A stretch of DNA of 64,000 bases from Phycisphaerales bacterium Planc_01 (GCA_001603075.1 LVBB01000054.1:1-64000); one strand, 5' to 3'. Counted from the stretch's first letter, positions 41,865-51,715 are shown. Translations and numbers: made by a program. Notes: generated from the letters alone by a model not told the origin.

Positions 41865-43499
41865 CTATGGTTTTGCGTGATGTTCGGCGTCTGTCACCTG
41901 ATGGGTGATGCCGATGGCATGGGGGCCTTTCTCCCACATGCCGTCCGGCCGCACCTGGAGCACGCCGGTGTCTCGATAGAAATTCAACGTCGCGATCGCA
42001 TAATCGGTCAACGCGTCCGCCACCGCATTCTTGACGGCGTACAGGTCCTGCTGGGCGCTGAGCACGCGCCGGCTGCTCGTCCGCCCATATTGAAGCAGCG
42101 CAGAGGTCTTCTCCACGCGAACCTCTGCCAGATCGCGAGCCTCGACGAGCGTACGATACCGCTGGGCCGCTTCACGGAGCTTGCGGTGGGCCTGGCGCAC
42201 CTCCAGTCGCACCGTATCGGCGGCCAGATCGTAGTCCCGCTGCCGCTGGTTCAGGGCCAGCAAGGCCATGCGATAGGCCCCTTGCTCGGCGACGCGATCC
42301 AGGGGCAGGTCGAGAGCGGCTCCGGCCGTCCCACGCCTGGCCCCGTCGGTGTGCAATTCGACCGTGCCGCCGAGTCGCAGGTCTGCCCGCAACTGGTCGG
42401 CCGCCACATGGACATGCCGCTGGGCATCCAGGACGGCGTCCGCGGCGTTGGCCACGTCCAGGCGATGGTACAGGGCCGTGGCGATGGCCTCGCTCTCGGC
42501 AAACGTCGGCTCGGCCAGCCCCGACTCGGCCAGCGTGCGCATCGCCTCGGTGTCCAGCCGGAACTCCACCGTCGGCGACAGGCCCAGCGCGATCTTGAAC
42601 TGGTCGAGAGACTGCTCGTATTCCCGCTGCGCGATGATCTGCACATCGCGCATCAGCAGCACCTCTTCCTGGAGACGGTCCACTTCGATCACGGGCAGAC
42701 GCCCGACCGAAGCCAGATGGCGGGCCTGATCGCGCAGCATCTCCAGTGCGGCACATTGCTCCTCGGCGTTCCGCGCCCGCTGGTGGAATTCCAGCGCTTC
42801 GAAGTACTGTGTCACAATCCCGACGACGAACGTCTTGCGAAAGCGGTTGAACGTGCGAATCTGGTAGAGCGTGTCCCGCTTGGCCTGCGTGAGCCCTTCG
42901 AGGACGATGGCCGGGTCGCTGCCGCGCAGCAGCGGATGTGTCAGCGAGGCGGTGAACAGCGAGGCCAGGCCGCTCTCGCGCGGCCCCAACAGGACCTCGG
43001 TCCAGGCGGTCGCCAGCGCGGCGGTGATCTGCGTCCCCGTCGCCAGGAGCCGATTGAACCCGACGTTGGCCGACAGTTCGACGGCCTCGTCGGTCCCGTC
43101 GCCCGAGTAGAACAGACCCGCGCCTCCGAACAGGGAGGTCTCGAACTGATGCCGGACCAGACGCTGGTTCAGGGCGCTGGCGTACAGCAGTTCCTTCTGC
43201 GTCTGGTACTCGCGGTTGCGCGCCGTCGCGACAGCCACGGCCTCGGGCAGCGTCAGGACGCCGGAGCTCGGAATCGCCTTGTCCACTCGAACGTCCATGG
43301 CCGACGGTTCGACATCGCTGACACGGTAATTCGCCCTGGTCCCGAATTCGGGGTCCCACTGGCGGTCGAGGATGGAATAGACCCGCTCGTCGGCATCCTG
43401 CTTGTAGTTCTTCGGCCCGCACCCGACCAGCAGGACAAGGAACACCATGCACGGAACGCTCCGTGTGATCCAGCCGCGATAGTGAGAAACAGTAGTCAC
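41865..43499 (-). CDS. TolC-family outer-membrane factor, lipoprotein
   Basis: From GTG 43499 the protein has 544 residues, with a lipobox LVLLVGC about 25-30 residues in. The body shows TolC-type long helices and a repeated organisation: LTLPEAVAVATARNREYQTQK in the first half, LREAAQRYRTLVEARDLAEVR in the second. An ATG at 43448 would shorten the signal, and frames to 43547 are possible. It lies 66 bases after the HlyD gene. The outer-membrane channel serves a secretion or efflux complex, but the window lacks a matching pump. Confidence 0.85.
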   Translation of the reverse strand: MTTVSHYRGWITRSVPCMVFLVLLVGCGPKNYKQDADERVYSILDRQWDPEFGTRANYRVSDVEPSAMDVRVDKAIPSSGVLTLPEAVAVATARNREYQTQKELLYASALNQRLVRHQFETSLFGGAGLFYSGDGTDEAVELSANVGFNRLLATGTQITAALATAWTEVLLGPRESGLASLFTASLTHPLLRGSDPAIVLEGLTQAKRDTLYQIRTFNRFRKTFVVGIVTQYFEALEFHQRARNAEEQCAALEMLRDQARHLASVGRLPVIEVDRLQEEVLLMRDVQIIAQREYEQSLDQFKIALGLSPTVEFRLDTEAMRTLAESGLAEPTFAESEAIATALYHRLDVANAADAVLDAQRHVHVAADQLRADLRLGGTVELHTDGARRGTAGAALDLPLDRVAEQGAYRMALLALNQRQRDYDLAADTVRLEVRQAHRKLREAAQRYRTLVEARDLAEVRVEKTSALLQYGRTSSRRVLSAQQDLYAVKNAVADALTDYAIATLNFYRDTGVLQVRPDGMWEKGPHAIGITHQVTDAEHHAKP

Positions 43500-43565
43500 G
43501 TTTCCATCCGCCTTAACCGCGTGGGCACGACCCGAGGTCGGACCCACACGAGGACTGTTGCGGGC

Positions 43566-44795
43566 CTATAAATCTCGTATGCCGACGATTTCGCCGGAGA
43601 CCACGGACAGTCCGGCAGGGATGTCGATCAATACCGGCCGGCCCCACTGGGGCACGTTCGGATTCCGCCACAATCGCTGCGGCATCAGCTCGATGGTCGG
43701 ACCGACCCGCAACACGCGCGACTGCGCGATCTGGGCCGGGTCCCGCGTCTTGACGAGTTGCACCGTCATTTGGTCTTTGAGAAGTTTCAACTGGTTCTCG
43801 CTGACGTAGGCGACGATCTCGGTCGGCTCATTCTCCGCCACGGCAAGAATCGGATCGCCGGCGGTAACGACCTCTCCGGCCCGCCGCACCATCTGCTCGC
43901 CGGGGCGCTGCGAGAGGACCTCATTGACCCGTCCGCGAATGGCGATCACAACGCCGTCGATCGGCGACTTGAGTTCCACGTTCTTGCGCGCATCCAGCGC
44001 CGCCAGTTGCGCCAGCAGACCCTTGATCAGCTCCTCCTGGACCGTGATTTCCTTTCGGATCGCCTCCAGGGCATGATCGACAGAGGGCTCCGGCAGATGC
44101 TGCTGGGCGAATTCGTTCCGCCGCTCCTCGGCCCGACGCAGGTCTTCCCGCGTCTGCTCCAACTGCTGCTGGTTCTCCTGGACCTTGTTGTCCAGACTCT
44201 TGTACTGGACCCTGGCCCTCTCGACCTCATACGGGGCAATCGCCTCCTTGCTCAGCAGGTCATCGAGAATTCTCACCTCCATTGCCAGATCGTCCAGGGT
44301 GACCCGGTCGCTGGCCAGGGTCGCCTGCAACTCCAGGATGCGGAGCCGGGCGGCCTCCACGTCGACGGCAAACCGACGCTCGTTGTCGGCCCGATTGATC
44401 TTCATCCCCGCCGTGTCGGCCTGCAACTGCTCCTGGGTGGGGATCAGCAACGACGCCAGGCGTTCCGCCTCGGCCGCCGCCACCCTCAATTGGGCCTTCA
44501 GGTCGGCCTCCACCGTCTGTTCGTTGTCCAGCAGCGTGTCCACGACCGCCAGCGTCTGACCGGCGTGCACGGGCTCGAACAGACTCACGGAGACGCTGCG
44601 AATCCGCCCGGTGCTGCTGGCCGCGACCTGGCGGACCTGCCCCTGGGCGATCCCCACGATTTCGAACCGTTCGGCCCGCTGATAGAAAAGCCAGGCCACC
44701 GCCGAGACCGCCACCAGCCACACCACCACCGGCACCAGGTGACGCAGGTAATACCGCTTGACTACGTGAGTGTTTCGTGGGCGTTTCTTGCTCAT
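43566..44795 (-). CDS. HlyD-family membrane-fusion protein
   Basis: A 409-residue protein with one N-terminal membrane segment (about 19-40, VPVVVWLVAVSAVAWLFY), lipoyl halves around ASSTGRIRSVSVSLFEPVHAGQT and LKSPIDGVVIAIRGRVNEVL, a long coiled coil (about 90-250) and a barrel domain. It links inner-membrane and outer-membrane parts of a trans-envelope complex. It follows the DUF4956 gene by 7 bases and precedes the TolC gene, so DUF4956 protein is the only membrane partner encoded here. Confidence 0.9.
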   Translation of the reverse strand: MSKKRPRNTHVVKRYYLRHLVPVVVWLVAVSAVAWLFYQRAERFEIVGIAQGQVRQVAASSTGRIRSVSVSLFEPVHAGQTLAVVDTLLDNEQTVEADLKAQLRVAAAEAERLASLLIPTQEQLQADTAGMKINRADNERRFAVDVEAARLRILELQATLASDRVTLDDLAMEVRILDDLLSKEAIAPYEVERARVQYKSLDNKVQENQQQLEQTREDLRRAEERRNEFAQQHLPEPSVDHALEAIRKEITVQEELIKGLLAQLAALDARKNVELKSPIDGVVIAIRGRVNEVLSQRPGEQMVRRAGEVVTAGDPILAVAENEPTEIVAYVSENQLKLLKDQMTVQLVKTRDPAQIAQSRVLRVGPTIELMPQRLWRNPNVPQWGRPVLIDIPAGLSVVSGEIVGIRDL

Positions 44796-44802
44796 GTTGC
44801 GG

Positions 44803-45495
44803 CTATACCTCGAGCAGTTTTTCCTGCATGGTCAGACTGATGTTCTCAATCCCTTCGACGCGCTCGAGTTCTGCGATCAGCTCCTCGTTGCGTGCGGCGT
44901 TTCGGATCATCAGTTGGTACGCGTAATCGGCGGGACCGCCGAAACCGGTGTCCTGCACGGAGATCAGGGTGTAGTTGCCGCAGAACTGCCTGAGCACCAT
45001 CGTGATCGGGTGGTCCGGGCCGATGGAGCCGCGCAGGCTGAACCGAAGAAACCCGTTATGCGGCTCGTGAGCGCCGAAATCCGTGATGTACAGATAGAGA
45101 ATGATCAGGCACAGGACGATCGTCCCGATGATGGCCGTCGCATACCGGTGCGAACCGGCCGCCATACCCACCACCAGAGAGCAGAAAATGAAGGAGATGT
45201 CGCGCGTGTCCTTGATGATGTTGCGAAAACGGATGATCGCCAGCGCGCCCATCAGGCCGACGGCGGTGATGATGTTGTTGCCGATCACGGCCATGACCAT
45301 GGAAATCACGACCGTGATGATGATCAGCGACTGCACATACGACCGAGAGTAGGACAGGCCGCTGTGCGTGATGTAGTAGACCCACGCAATCACCTGCCCC
45401 AGCACGAACGCCAGCAGGAGGCTCAGCAGAATGCTCTGCGGATTGAACGGCCCCCCCATCGGGGTTTCTTCCATCAGTTGCCAGAGTCTATCCAT
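44803..45495 (-). CDS. DUF4956-family membrane protein
   Basis: A 230-residue protein with four to five membrane segments (about residues 20-45, 60-80, 85-105, 110-130, 135-150), and a charged C-terminal soluble part (from about 170). It begins MDRLWQLMEE at ATG 45495 with GAGGA 9 bases upstream and overlaps the VTC gene end by 8 bases. The signature GNNIITAVGLMGALAIIRFRNIIKDTRDI is the DUF4956 core. The family is repeatedly found with VTC and CotH genes; its biochemical role is unknown. Possible channel or scaffold for the adjacent adaptor. Confidence 0.88.
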   Translation of the reverse strand: MDRLWQLMEETPMGGPFNPQSILLSLLLAFVLGQVIAWVYYITHSGLSYSRSYVQSLIIITVVISMVMAVIGNNIITAVGLMGALAIIRFRNIIKDTRDISFIFCSLVVGMAAGSHRYATAIIGTIVLCLIILYLYITDFGAHEPHNGFLRFSLRGSIGPDHPITMVLRQFCGNYTLISVQDTGFGGPADYAYQLMIRNAARNEELIAELERVEGIENISLTMQEKLLEV

Positions 45496-46342
45496 GCCAC
45501 CCATTCCTCACTACCGGGGCGCAGAAACCCAACGCACAGGACTGCTCGATCGACGTGGCGAATTTCGACACCGACCGGGCATCCAGGCCGAACAGCGCCG
45601 CCATCCGACTCAGCCACGTGGGGAACGTTCCCGTGAATTTGATCTCCAGTATCGCATGGCCCTCGGTCAGAACGTTCCGCCGCCAGCCCGAACCGCCCAG
45701 GCGCACCGCCGGCGTGTCCGTAACCTTGTAGCACAGGTCTCGGTCGAAGGTCACGCGCACCCGATTCTCGGTGGTGTTTTCGAAGGCCTGTCGCATGTAG
45801 CGTATGAGCACGCGCGGTCCGGCGTTGATGCTGGCCGCATAGAGCTGGAATTGATTCAGCGCCGCCTCATCCGTCGTATAGCCGCGTCGCGGCAACGTCC
45901 GCCCGGCCAACAGGGGCGCGACGTCCTCATCCATAACGCGGGCCCGGCTCTTGACAATGACCTGATTGATCCGCCTCTTGATCTCGAAGAACCGCGGGTA
46001 CTCCGGCTCGTCGGTGTAGCTGCGAATCCGCAGCTTGAAGCGGTTCTTCATGCCCGTCAGGGTCTCGCGACAGAGCTGCATGTCCGGAGAATCGCAGTAC
46101 AGACTGACAATCGGGTACATCCCGCCCCGCTGAAGCTTGGAGTACCGGTCGTATTCGAGAAACGGCCGAATGTACCGCTCGATCGCCGCGGCCTTGGCCT
46201 CGGTAATCAGGTACTTCAACTCGAAGCGACACGCCAGCATACGGTCGCCGCTCTTGCTTGTATCCTGTGTCGGACGGCCTTTTCCCTTGACCACCGACTC
46301 CGCGATGCAGTCGCCCGTCTTTGTTGTCTGGCTTGTCGTCAT
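45488..46342 (-). CDS. VTC-domain protein (polyphosphate polymerase-like)
   Basis: A 284-residue protein with the VTC tunnel-type core: RFELKYLITEAKAAAIERYI, YPIVSLYCDSPD, RFKLRIRSYTD, FEIKRRINQVIVKSR, VRVTFDRDL and AILEIKFTGTFPTWL. VTC4 in yeast makes polyphosphate from ATP; bacterial members travel with DUF4956 and CotH genes. Basic residues typical of the tunnel are kept. I start at ATG 46342 (GAGAAA upstream); an ATG five codons earlier exists. First gene of the operon running to the small lamin-tail gene. Confidence 0.88.
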   Translation of the reverse strand: MTTSQTTKTGDCIAESVVKGKGRPTQDTSKSGDRMLACRFELKYLITEAKAAAIERYIRPFLEYDRYSKLQRGGMYPIVSLYCDSPDMQLCRETLTGMKNRFKLRIRSYTDEPEYPRFFEIKRRINQVIVKSRARVMDEDVAPLLAGRTLPRRGYTTDEAALNQFQLYAASINAGPRVLIRYMRQAFENTTENRVRVTFDRDLCYKVTDTPAVRLGGSGWRRNVLTEGHAILEIKFTGTFPTWLSRMAALFGLDARSVSKFATSIEQSCALGFCAPVVRNGWHG

Positions 46343-46667
46343 GTAAACGTTTCTCATTGCCCGGCTGGGGCCTTCTGCGCCTGGAGATTCCCAATCCGTC
46401 TTGCCCTAAGCGACGAGCGAGCCCACGTCCCCCCGGCAAGAACACCTCCACCAATACCGCCATTCCCGGGGTCCATGCAGTTGATGGAGCCCAGGTTCTT
46501 TTCCTATTTTACCACAAGTCATCCACCCGAGTCAAGGGACTATTAGAATCGCATTAGCGGACCTTCGCAACACCGTGTCCGCACTCGTGCCGTCCCTCAA
46601 TGGACCCTTCTCGGCTCAACTGCGGCCTCGGGATCGTGTGAACGGCAGGGAGGCATTTGCACATCCG
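46343..46667. other. Gap between the CotH gene and the VTC gene
   Basis: Besides the VTC promoter and leader (about 160 nt), no gene, repeat or clear hairpin is visible here. The CotH gene stop is at its right end. Confidence 0.6.
46506..46535 (-). promoter_or_regulatory. Predicted promoter of the VTC-DUF4956-HlyD-TolC-lamin operon
   Basis: On the minus strand TTGACT (46535-46530), 18 bases and TAAAAT (46511-46506); each box matches the consensus at 5 of 6 positions. It suggests the export part is transcribed separately from the CotH gene. Confidence 0.6.
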
Positions 46668-49600
46668 CTATCCGCCTGCGTCTGCGGGCGACGGAGGTGC
46701 GGCATGCCAGTGGGCGGGGTCGTTGCCGTAGGCGGTCGCAATCGTGCGGTGCAGCGACAGGCCCTGGCCGTCGGCCCCGGCCGGCCAGGGATCGACACGA
46801 CCGGCAGAGTCCTCCTGACCGGTCCCATCGCGGTACGCTACACGATCGACACAGACCCAGAGTACTGTTCCATCGTCCGCCACGCCGGCGGGCCTGCTGA
46901 TTCGGACTTCCCCACTCCCGCCGGACAGCGTCCCCGGGCCCCAGGCCAGAATCGGTACATTGGCGACGACCCCGTAGGCGACAGCGAAACTGACCCGATC
47001 CTTGACGAGCAACAGATGGCCTCCCGGCGACAGCGTCAGTGGTTCATCGGCCGGCAGCAGCAATTCGACCGAGGGATCGTCGGAGCCGTCCGAAAATCGC
47101 CAAGGCACCCCGAGCGCATCGTCATAGAGGGTCACAGGGGATTCGGAGACGTTGAGCAGTTGCACGTATTCGGCCTTCAACCGGCTCCCGGGGTCGTACA
47201 TGATCTCACTGATGACCACCGGACCGACCCTCGGCGCGGCGTTGGCCGCCCCCGGCGTCGCGACGTCAAGGGCAACGAAATCGCAGGAACCGGTGCTCGT
47301 GCAGTGCCGGCCCATCGTAACAGCCGCCTGCGAGACATCGAACCGCTGCCGTACGCTGTAGCCGGTCAGCATCCCGTCGGCGCCCGAATGCAGGTACAGC
47401 GTCTCGCCGTCCCGGCTCAGCGCGAACGGCACGTGGCAGCCCGGATCGTCGGCACGTCCGAATGTTTCGTCTTCCCGCAGCACCAGGTACCCCCCCGGAT
47501 CGATGACCGTGCCGGGGGCAATCTCGTACTTCATCAGGTTCCGCGCCCCGTCGCTGAGGAACCAGCCGCCGATGTCGATCGCTTCATCGGTGGTGTTGTG
47601 CAGCTCGATCCAGTCCGACTGGCCCGGTCCCGGATACGCCAGGATCTCATTGATGACCACCGCGCCCGGCTCGGGAAGGATACCCGAATCGTCGAACCCC
47701 GGCGATCCGCCCGCCCGCGCGCCGGGACGCCAGGCGCCCTCGTCGTCGAGCGAATCGGGCCGGGCCGGGGCCCTGACCGTCAGCGAGAAGCCCTGGCCAT
47801 CGGTGATGGCGTACCAGTTGTCGCAGTAGGTGAAGCTCTGGATGACCGCGCCGGTCGCGTCGCGCAACGCGATCCGCTCGCCGGCGTTGCTGAGCTTGCC
47901 CGAATACGGCCCGACCACCGGCAGATCCGCGCCGTAGGCCGTCGCGAACGCCGCCATGTCCTCGGCCACCAGCAGGTATGCCCCCGGCGCCAGGTCTACG
48001 CTGGGGAAGGTGAACTGGATCCCCTCGGTAAAGGCGACCAGGCTCAGGTCGATCGTGTCGGTGCCGATGTTGGTCAATTCGACGTATTCGGCGTTCGGAT
48101 CGGCCGGATGGTACATCAGCTCGCTGATCCGAAGGCTTTCGGCCACCGGCCCGACCCCAAAAACCGCCTCGTTCAACGCGCTCCACGACGTGCCCCGAAC
48201 CGAACGAGCCGCCACGGGCGTGCTCCGGCTCAGCGTCAGCGGACGGACGTATTCAATCGCCCGTGGCGAGACCCTGCCGGCGGTCCCGCCGGCGGCCGCC
48301 TGCGCGCTTCCCAGCGTGGCCGAGAACAGAAGGTCCGAGCTCGTCGCAGAGTCGTTCATGGCCTGAACCGCCAGGAGATTGCCCCCGACGCGCAACGCGC
48401 CGAGATGGTCGCTGACGTCGATCTGCTCGAACTCGACGGCGTTGAGGTCCGAATTCTGGGCGTTGGCCGACGAGGTCCAGATGGGATCGCCTTCGAAATT
48501 GCGACGGGCGATTTCGGTGCCATTGAGATAGGCGATGAAGCCGTCGTCATACCGCACGCGGAGCGCCAGATTCGAGAGGTTCGCCAGCGTCTCCTGAGAC
48601 ACGTCGAACGGAATTCGAATGTAGCAGCTCGTCGTGCGGCCGTACATCTGCTGGCCGACGTCGATATCGAAGTACAACTCGTACCCCGTGCTGCGCTCGT
48701 AGCCGACCCCGCCGGTGCCGCCGATCCAGGCCGAGTCGTCGAACGTCGGGCTCGTTCGCCAGGCCGGATCGACCGGGACCAGCGGAACCAGCACCCGCTT
48801 CGGGGCCTCCTCGTCGATCAGAAGCGACGACTCGCCGGCCGGCGCCCATTCGGGCAGCCGAGGATCGCTGCCGTCGAGCGTGTACCAGATCGTGCCGTCC
48901 GCCTCTCGCATCGACAGTTCGCTGCCCGCAGCGGTCACGCCGCCGTGTTGATGCCGGCCGTCCACGTAGAACGCCGGAGCAGCCACGCTTGGGTACAGTC
49001 CGGCGCTGCGAAACTGCTGCAGGACAATGCCGCTGCGCTGCGACAGATAGGAATTCAGGATCTGGTCCCGCATGGTCTGCCAGTCGGCCAGTTGCATTCG
49101 CCGGCCGTGCTGATCGCCCCAGCGCGCCAGCTCGGCGATGATTGCCGGCTCGATCGAGTCCGCCAGGTCCCGATATCGCGGCGTCAACGAATCGCCGGTC
49201 AGCAGCCCACCGTTGAATAGGTGCCGGTGCACGTGGTCGCCGAAGGCCAACTGGTATTCGGGGTTCTGTCGCAGCGTGCCGTGGAATCGCCCGACGTCGC
49301 TGAAGTCGCTCAGCCTGTTGATCGTCAGCGGCGAGCGGGAGCTGAGCATGATGTCCTCGGCGTCCCAGCAGTAGAACTTGAATCCCGTGCTGTCCGGGCC
49401 GCGCCGCCGGGCCAGCCAGTAGTTGTTCCACGGCCAATCGTAATTGCCCGCCCACTGGTTGACGATCAGGTAGTCGATGTAATTGGCGAGATCCAGCAGG
49501 TGGGGATAGTCCGGGTTCTCGCTGCCGTCGGGATTGCGGCCCTGGAGCCGCTGATAGGCCTCCAACGAGCCGCCGGCCTGCTGGCTGAGGCTCGTCATTT

Positions 49601-51143
49601 CGTTCAGGGCCGTTCGATTGCCATCGTTGAGGGCGAATCCCTTGTGTTTGAACGCGTCCCATTCTTCCTTGTCGCCGCCGTAATAGCTGGCCGAGAACGA
49701 GGCGTCCGGCCGCTCGCACGGATTGTAGAGTCCCCAGTACAGGCCGTTGACATACAGATGAACGAACATGCCGTGCGAGCCGGCGTGCCCGGTGCCTCTC
49801 TGAAGGTCGCGGGCGAACTGGTCGCGCGTGAACTGGGCGTACCGTTCGTTGCCGCTCCAGGTGTAGCCGTCGTTGGCGCCGGCGCGGAGCGCGATCGTGT
49901 CGAACTCCTCGGCGGCACCGTCACCGAACAGTGGATAACGCAGTTTGGTCGCCCCATAGATGCCCTTGAACAGCAGACGAAACGACTTCTTGAACGACGC
50001 GCTCGGCGTGCGGAAGTATCCGCCCTGGATGCGGACGCCGCAATTGATCTGAAAGCCCTTGCGACCGTCGGGGTAGATCAGTTCGACCGAGGCCGGTCGT
50101 TCCCACTGGTCGCCCTCGCGCGTGGGATTGGCGTAGATGCCCCTCTGCGAACCGAACATGTCGTCGTTGGTTGTCACGAGGGACATCGCGGGGATCGACA
50201 GAAGCGATTCGCTCAGCCGGTCCTTGTACTGGGGATCGTTCACGATGCGCGGGTCCATCTCGTAGTCGGCCAAGGTCCCGCCCCAGGTCGCGGGAAACCC
50301 CGAAGGGGTCCGCGACTGGGCCTTCACGTTGCTCAGGAAGATATAGGTGTGCGTCACCGTCTGGCTGGTTGCCCACCCCTCCCTGGCGGCGCAGGCCCGA
50401 ATGCGCATGGTGCCGGAAACGAACACGGTCCCGGTGTACCGCGTCCCCGCCAGACCTCGGCCGGAGGTGTCGGCCGGATCCTGCCCGTCGAGCGTGTAGT
50501 AAATGGTCGCTCCGGGCGTATCGCAAGTAAGACTCAACTCAAACGGTGCCTCGTAGAAGCCCCGTTCGTGACTGAACTGGGGTGCGGCTGTGAATCCCTC
50601 GTACACCGCAACATTCGCCGATCCGGGAGTGGGAACCGCGAACGATCGCCATTCGCCGCTGCCGTCGGGCAGACGACCCCAGGAGACATCCGGAAGCTGC
50701 CGGTCGTACGCGACGCGGTCGAGAAGGGTCGTCCCGTCGGCTGCATACAGGCACACCTCGCCCCCTGCAGCGCTGAGGCGAAAACCTGCGTGCAAACCTG
50801 CATCAGCCGTATCACCGTCGGCCCAGATCACAAGAAACCCACCGGCGGGAATCCGTGTCAAAGAGGGGCTGCCCATCGGGATCTGCCATTTCGTGGGATC
50901 GCCCGCATTGTCCGTCAGATACATGCCGCCGACGTCGATCGCCGCGCCGGTCGGATTGTGCAATTCGATCCAGTCCTCGTATTCGCCCTGGGGGTCTTTG
51001 ACCGTCTGAACGTTCGAGGCCAGCACTTCGTTGATGACCACGGAGACGCCGCCTTCGGCAAAGCACCTCGCCCCCATACCCCCCATCAAGCAGAGGATCG
51101 CCACGACCACACCAAGTGCCCTGATGGATGCATCCACCTTCAT
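46668..51143 (-). CDS. Secreted CotH-kinase-like protein with four lamin-tail domains
   Basis: About 1491 residues. A signal peptide (MKVDASIRALGVVVAILCLMGG) precedes lamin-tail domain 1 (about 35-165), a chitobiase-C-like module (IYYTLDGQDP, about 185-270), a CotH domain (about 310-690), a second IWYTLDGSDP module (about 740), a jelly-roll-like section (about 790-960) and lamin-tail domains 2-4 (about 1040-1490; EYVELTNIG, DWIELHNTT, EYVQLLNVS). CotH is a secretory kinase-like fold; motifs WNNYWLARR and FYCWDAEDIML match its catalytic part. Two other starts (ATG 51170, GTG 51137 with GGGAGG) remain possible. Expected outside the inner membrane. It is followed by the VTC/DUF4956 operon, the usual partners of CotH. 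Confidence 0.92.
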   Translation of the reverse strand: MKVDASIRALGVVVAILCLMGGMGARCFAEGGVSVVINEVLASNVQTVKDPQGEYEDWIELHNPTGAAIDVGGMYLTDNAGDPTKWQIPMGSPSLTRIPAGGFLVIWADGDTADAGLHAGFRLSAAGGEVCLYAADGTTLLDRVAYDRQLPDVSWGRLPDGSGEWRSFAVPTPGSANVAVYEGFTAAPQFSHERGFYEAPFELSLTCDTPGATIYYTLDGQDPADTSGRGLAGTRYTGTVFVSGTMRIRACAAREGWATSQTVTHTYIFLSNVKAQSRTPSGFPATWGGTLADYEMDPRIVNDPQYKDRLSESLLSIPAMSLVTTNDDMFGSQRGIYANPTREGDQWERPASVELIYPDGRKGFQINCGVRIQGGYFRTPSASFKKSFRLLFKGIYGATKLRYPLFGDGAAEEFDTIALRAGANDGYTWSGNERYAQFTRDQFARDLQRGTGHAGSHGMFVHLYVNGLYWGLYNPCERPDASFSASYYGGDKEEWDAFKHKGFALNDGNRTALNEMTSLSQQAGGSLEAYQRLQGRNPDGSENPDYPHLLDLANYIDYLIVNQWAGNYDWPWNNYWLARRRGPDSTGFKFYCWDAEDIMLSSRSPLTINRLSDFSDVGRFHGTLRQNPEYQLAFGDHVHRHLFNGGLLTGDSLTPRYRDLADSIEPAIIAELARWGDQHGRRMQLADWQTMRDQILNSYLSQRSGIVLQQFRSAGLYPSVAAPAFYVDGRHQHGGVTAAGSELSMREADGTIWYTLDGSDPRLPEWAPAGESSLLIDEEAPKRVLVPLVPVDPAWRTSPTFDDSAWIGGTGGVGYERSTGYELYFDIDVGQQMYGRTTSCYIRIPFDVSQETLANLSNLALRVRYDDGFIAYLNGTEIARRNFEGDPIWTSSANAQNSDLNAVEFEQIDVSDHLGALRVGGNLLAVQAMNDSATSSDLLFSATLGSAQAAAGGTAGRVSPRAIEYVRPLTLSRSTPVAARSVRGTSWSALNEAVFGVGPVAESLRISELMYHPADPNAEYVELTNIGTDTIDLSLVAFTEGIQFTFPSVDLAPGAYLLVAEDMAAFATAYGADLPVVGPYSGKLSNAGERIALRDATGAVIQSFTYCDNWYAITDGQGFSLTVRAPARPDSLDDEGAWRPGARAGGSPGFDDSGILPEPGAVVINEILAYPGPGQSDWIELHNTTDEAIDIGGWFLSDGARNLMKYEIAPGTVIDPGGYLVLREDETFGRADDPGCHVPFALSRDGETLYLHSGADGMLTGYSVRQRFDVSQAAVTMGRHCTSTGSCDFVALDVATPGAANAAPRVGPVVISEIMYDPGSRLKAEYVQLLNVSESPVTLYDDALGVPWRFSDGSDDPSVELLLPADEPLTLSPGGHLLLVKDRVSFAVAYGVVANVPILAWGPGTLSGGSGEVRISRPAGVADDGTVLWVCVDRVAYRDGTGQEDSAGRVDPWPAGADGQGLSLHRTIATAYGNDPAHWHAAPPSPADAGG

Positions 51144-51225
51144 CCTCCCATTTGAAACGTGCTTTGCCATCGCTTTTCCCCGGCAACGCGTCCCTCCCGG
51201 ACGTCGCCGGGAGTCTGTCAGGGCG

Positions 51226-51255
51226 ATTGTACCACAATCGGCACCCCGGCGTCAA
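51226..51255 (-). promoter_or_regulatory. Predicted promoter of the CotH gene
   Basis: On the minus strand TTGACG (51255-51250), 18 bases and TACAAT (51231-51226) lie about 80 bases before the likely start. Confidence 0.6.
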
Positions 51256-51292
51256 TTTCGCACCGCTCGCGCGCCGCCACAAGCGCGAATCG

Positions 51293-51715
51293 CTACGGCC
51301 TCGGCGGTCCCTCGTCAGAAGATGTACGCCCCTCGCAGACGGGCACATCGAATGCGAGCCAGTCCACGATGTCGGCCACCGTCCGGGGACCGATGCCCTT
51401 GATCTGCTGGAGATCGTCACTGGCGCGGAAGGCAATCTCGCTGCCGGTTTCCTCCCGAACGGCGTCGCGATGGGCCACGATCGCTCGCGCCCGCGTCGCT
51501 CCGATGCCGGGCAGGCGGATCAAACTGCCGACAGGAGCGGTATTGGGATTGATTCTCTCGCAGACACAGGCCGTCGTCGCTTCGCCCTGCCCGGCCACCG
51601 CCCAATGCAGGCACACTCCGGCCATTACGGAAAGACAGGACAAGACCACCAGTCCGATCGACTGGAGCGACCGCCGGTTCGTCCCCTCGCTCGCTGTTGG
51701 ACTCTCTGGCGCCAT
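51293..51715 (-). CDS. ComEA-like helix-hairpin-helix protein
   Basis: A 140-residue protein with one N-terminal membrane segment (about 20-42) and two helix-hairpin-helix motifs: LIRLPGIGATRARAIVAHR and LQQIKGIGPRTVADIVDWL. The INPNTAPVGSL lead-in is typical of ComEA. ComEA binds incoming double-stranded DNA at the outer face of the membrane during transformation; HhH proteins of this size also occur in planctomycetes without known competence genes. It follows the GH10-like gene by 36 bases and could be co-transcribed. Confidence 0.85.
   Translation of the reverse strand: MAPESPTASEGTNRRSLQSIGLVVLSCLSVMAGVCLHWAVAGQGEATTACVCERINPNTAPVGSLIRLPGIGATRARAIVAHRDAVREETGSEIAFRASDDLQQIKGIGPRTVADIVDWLAFDVPVCEGRTSSDEGPPRP

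Noticed and set aside
49221-51155. Open plus-strand frame of 644 codons opposite the CotH gene, and 46575-49220
   Set aside because: Antisense shadows of a protein with clear CotH and lamin-tail domains.
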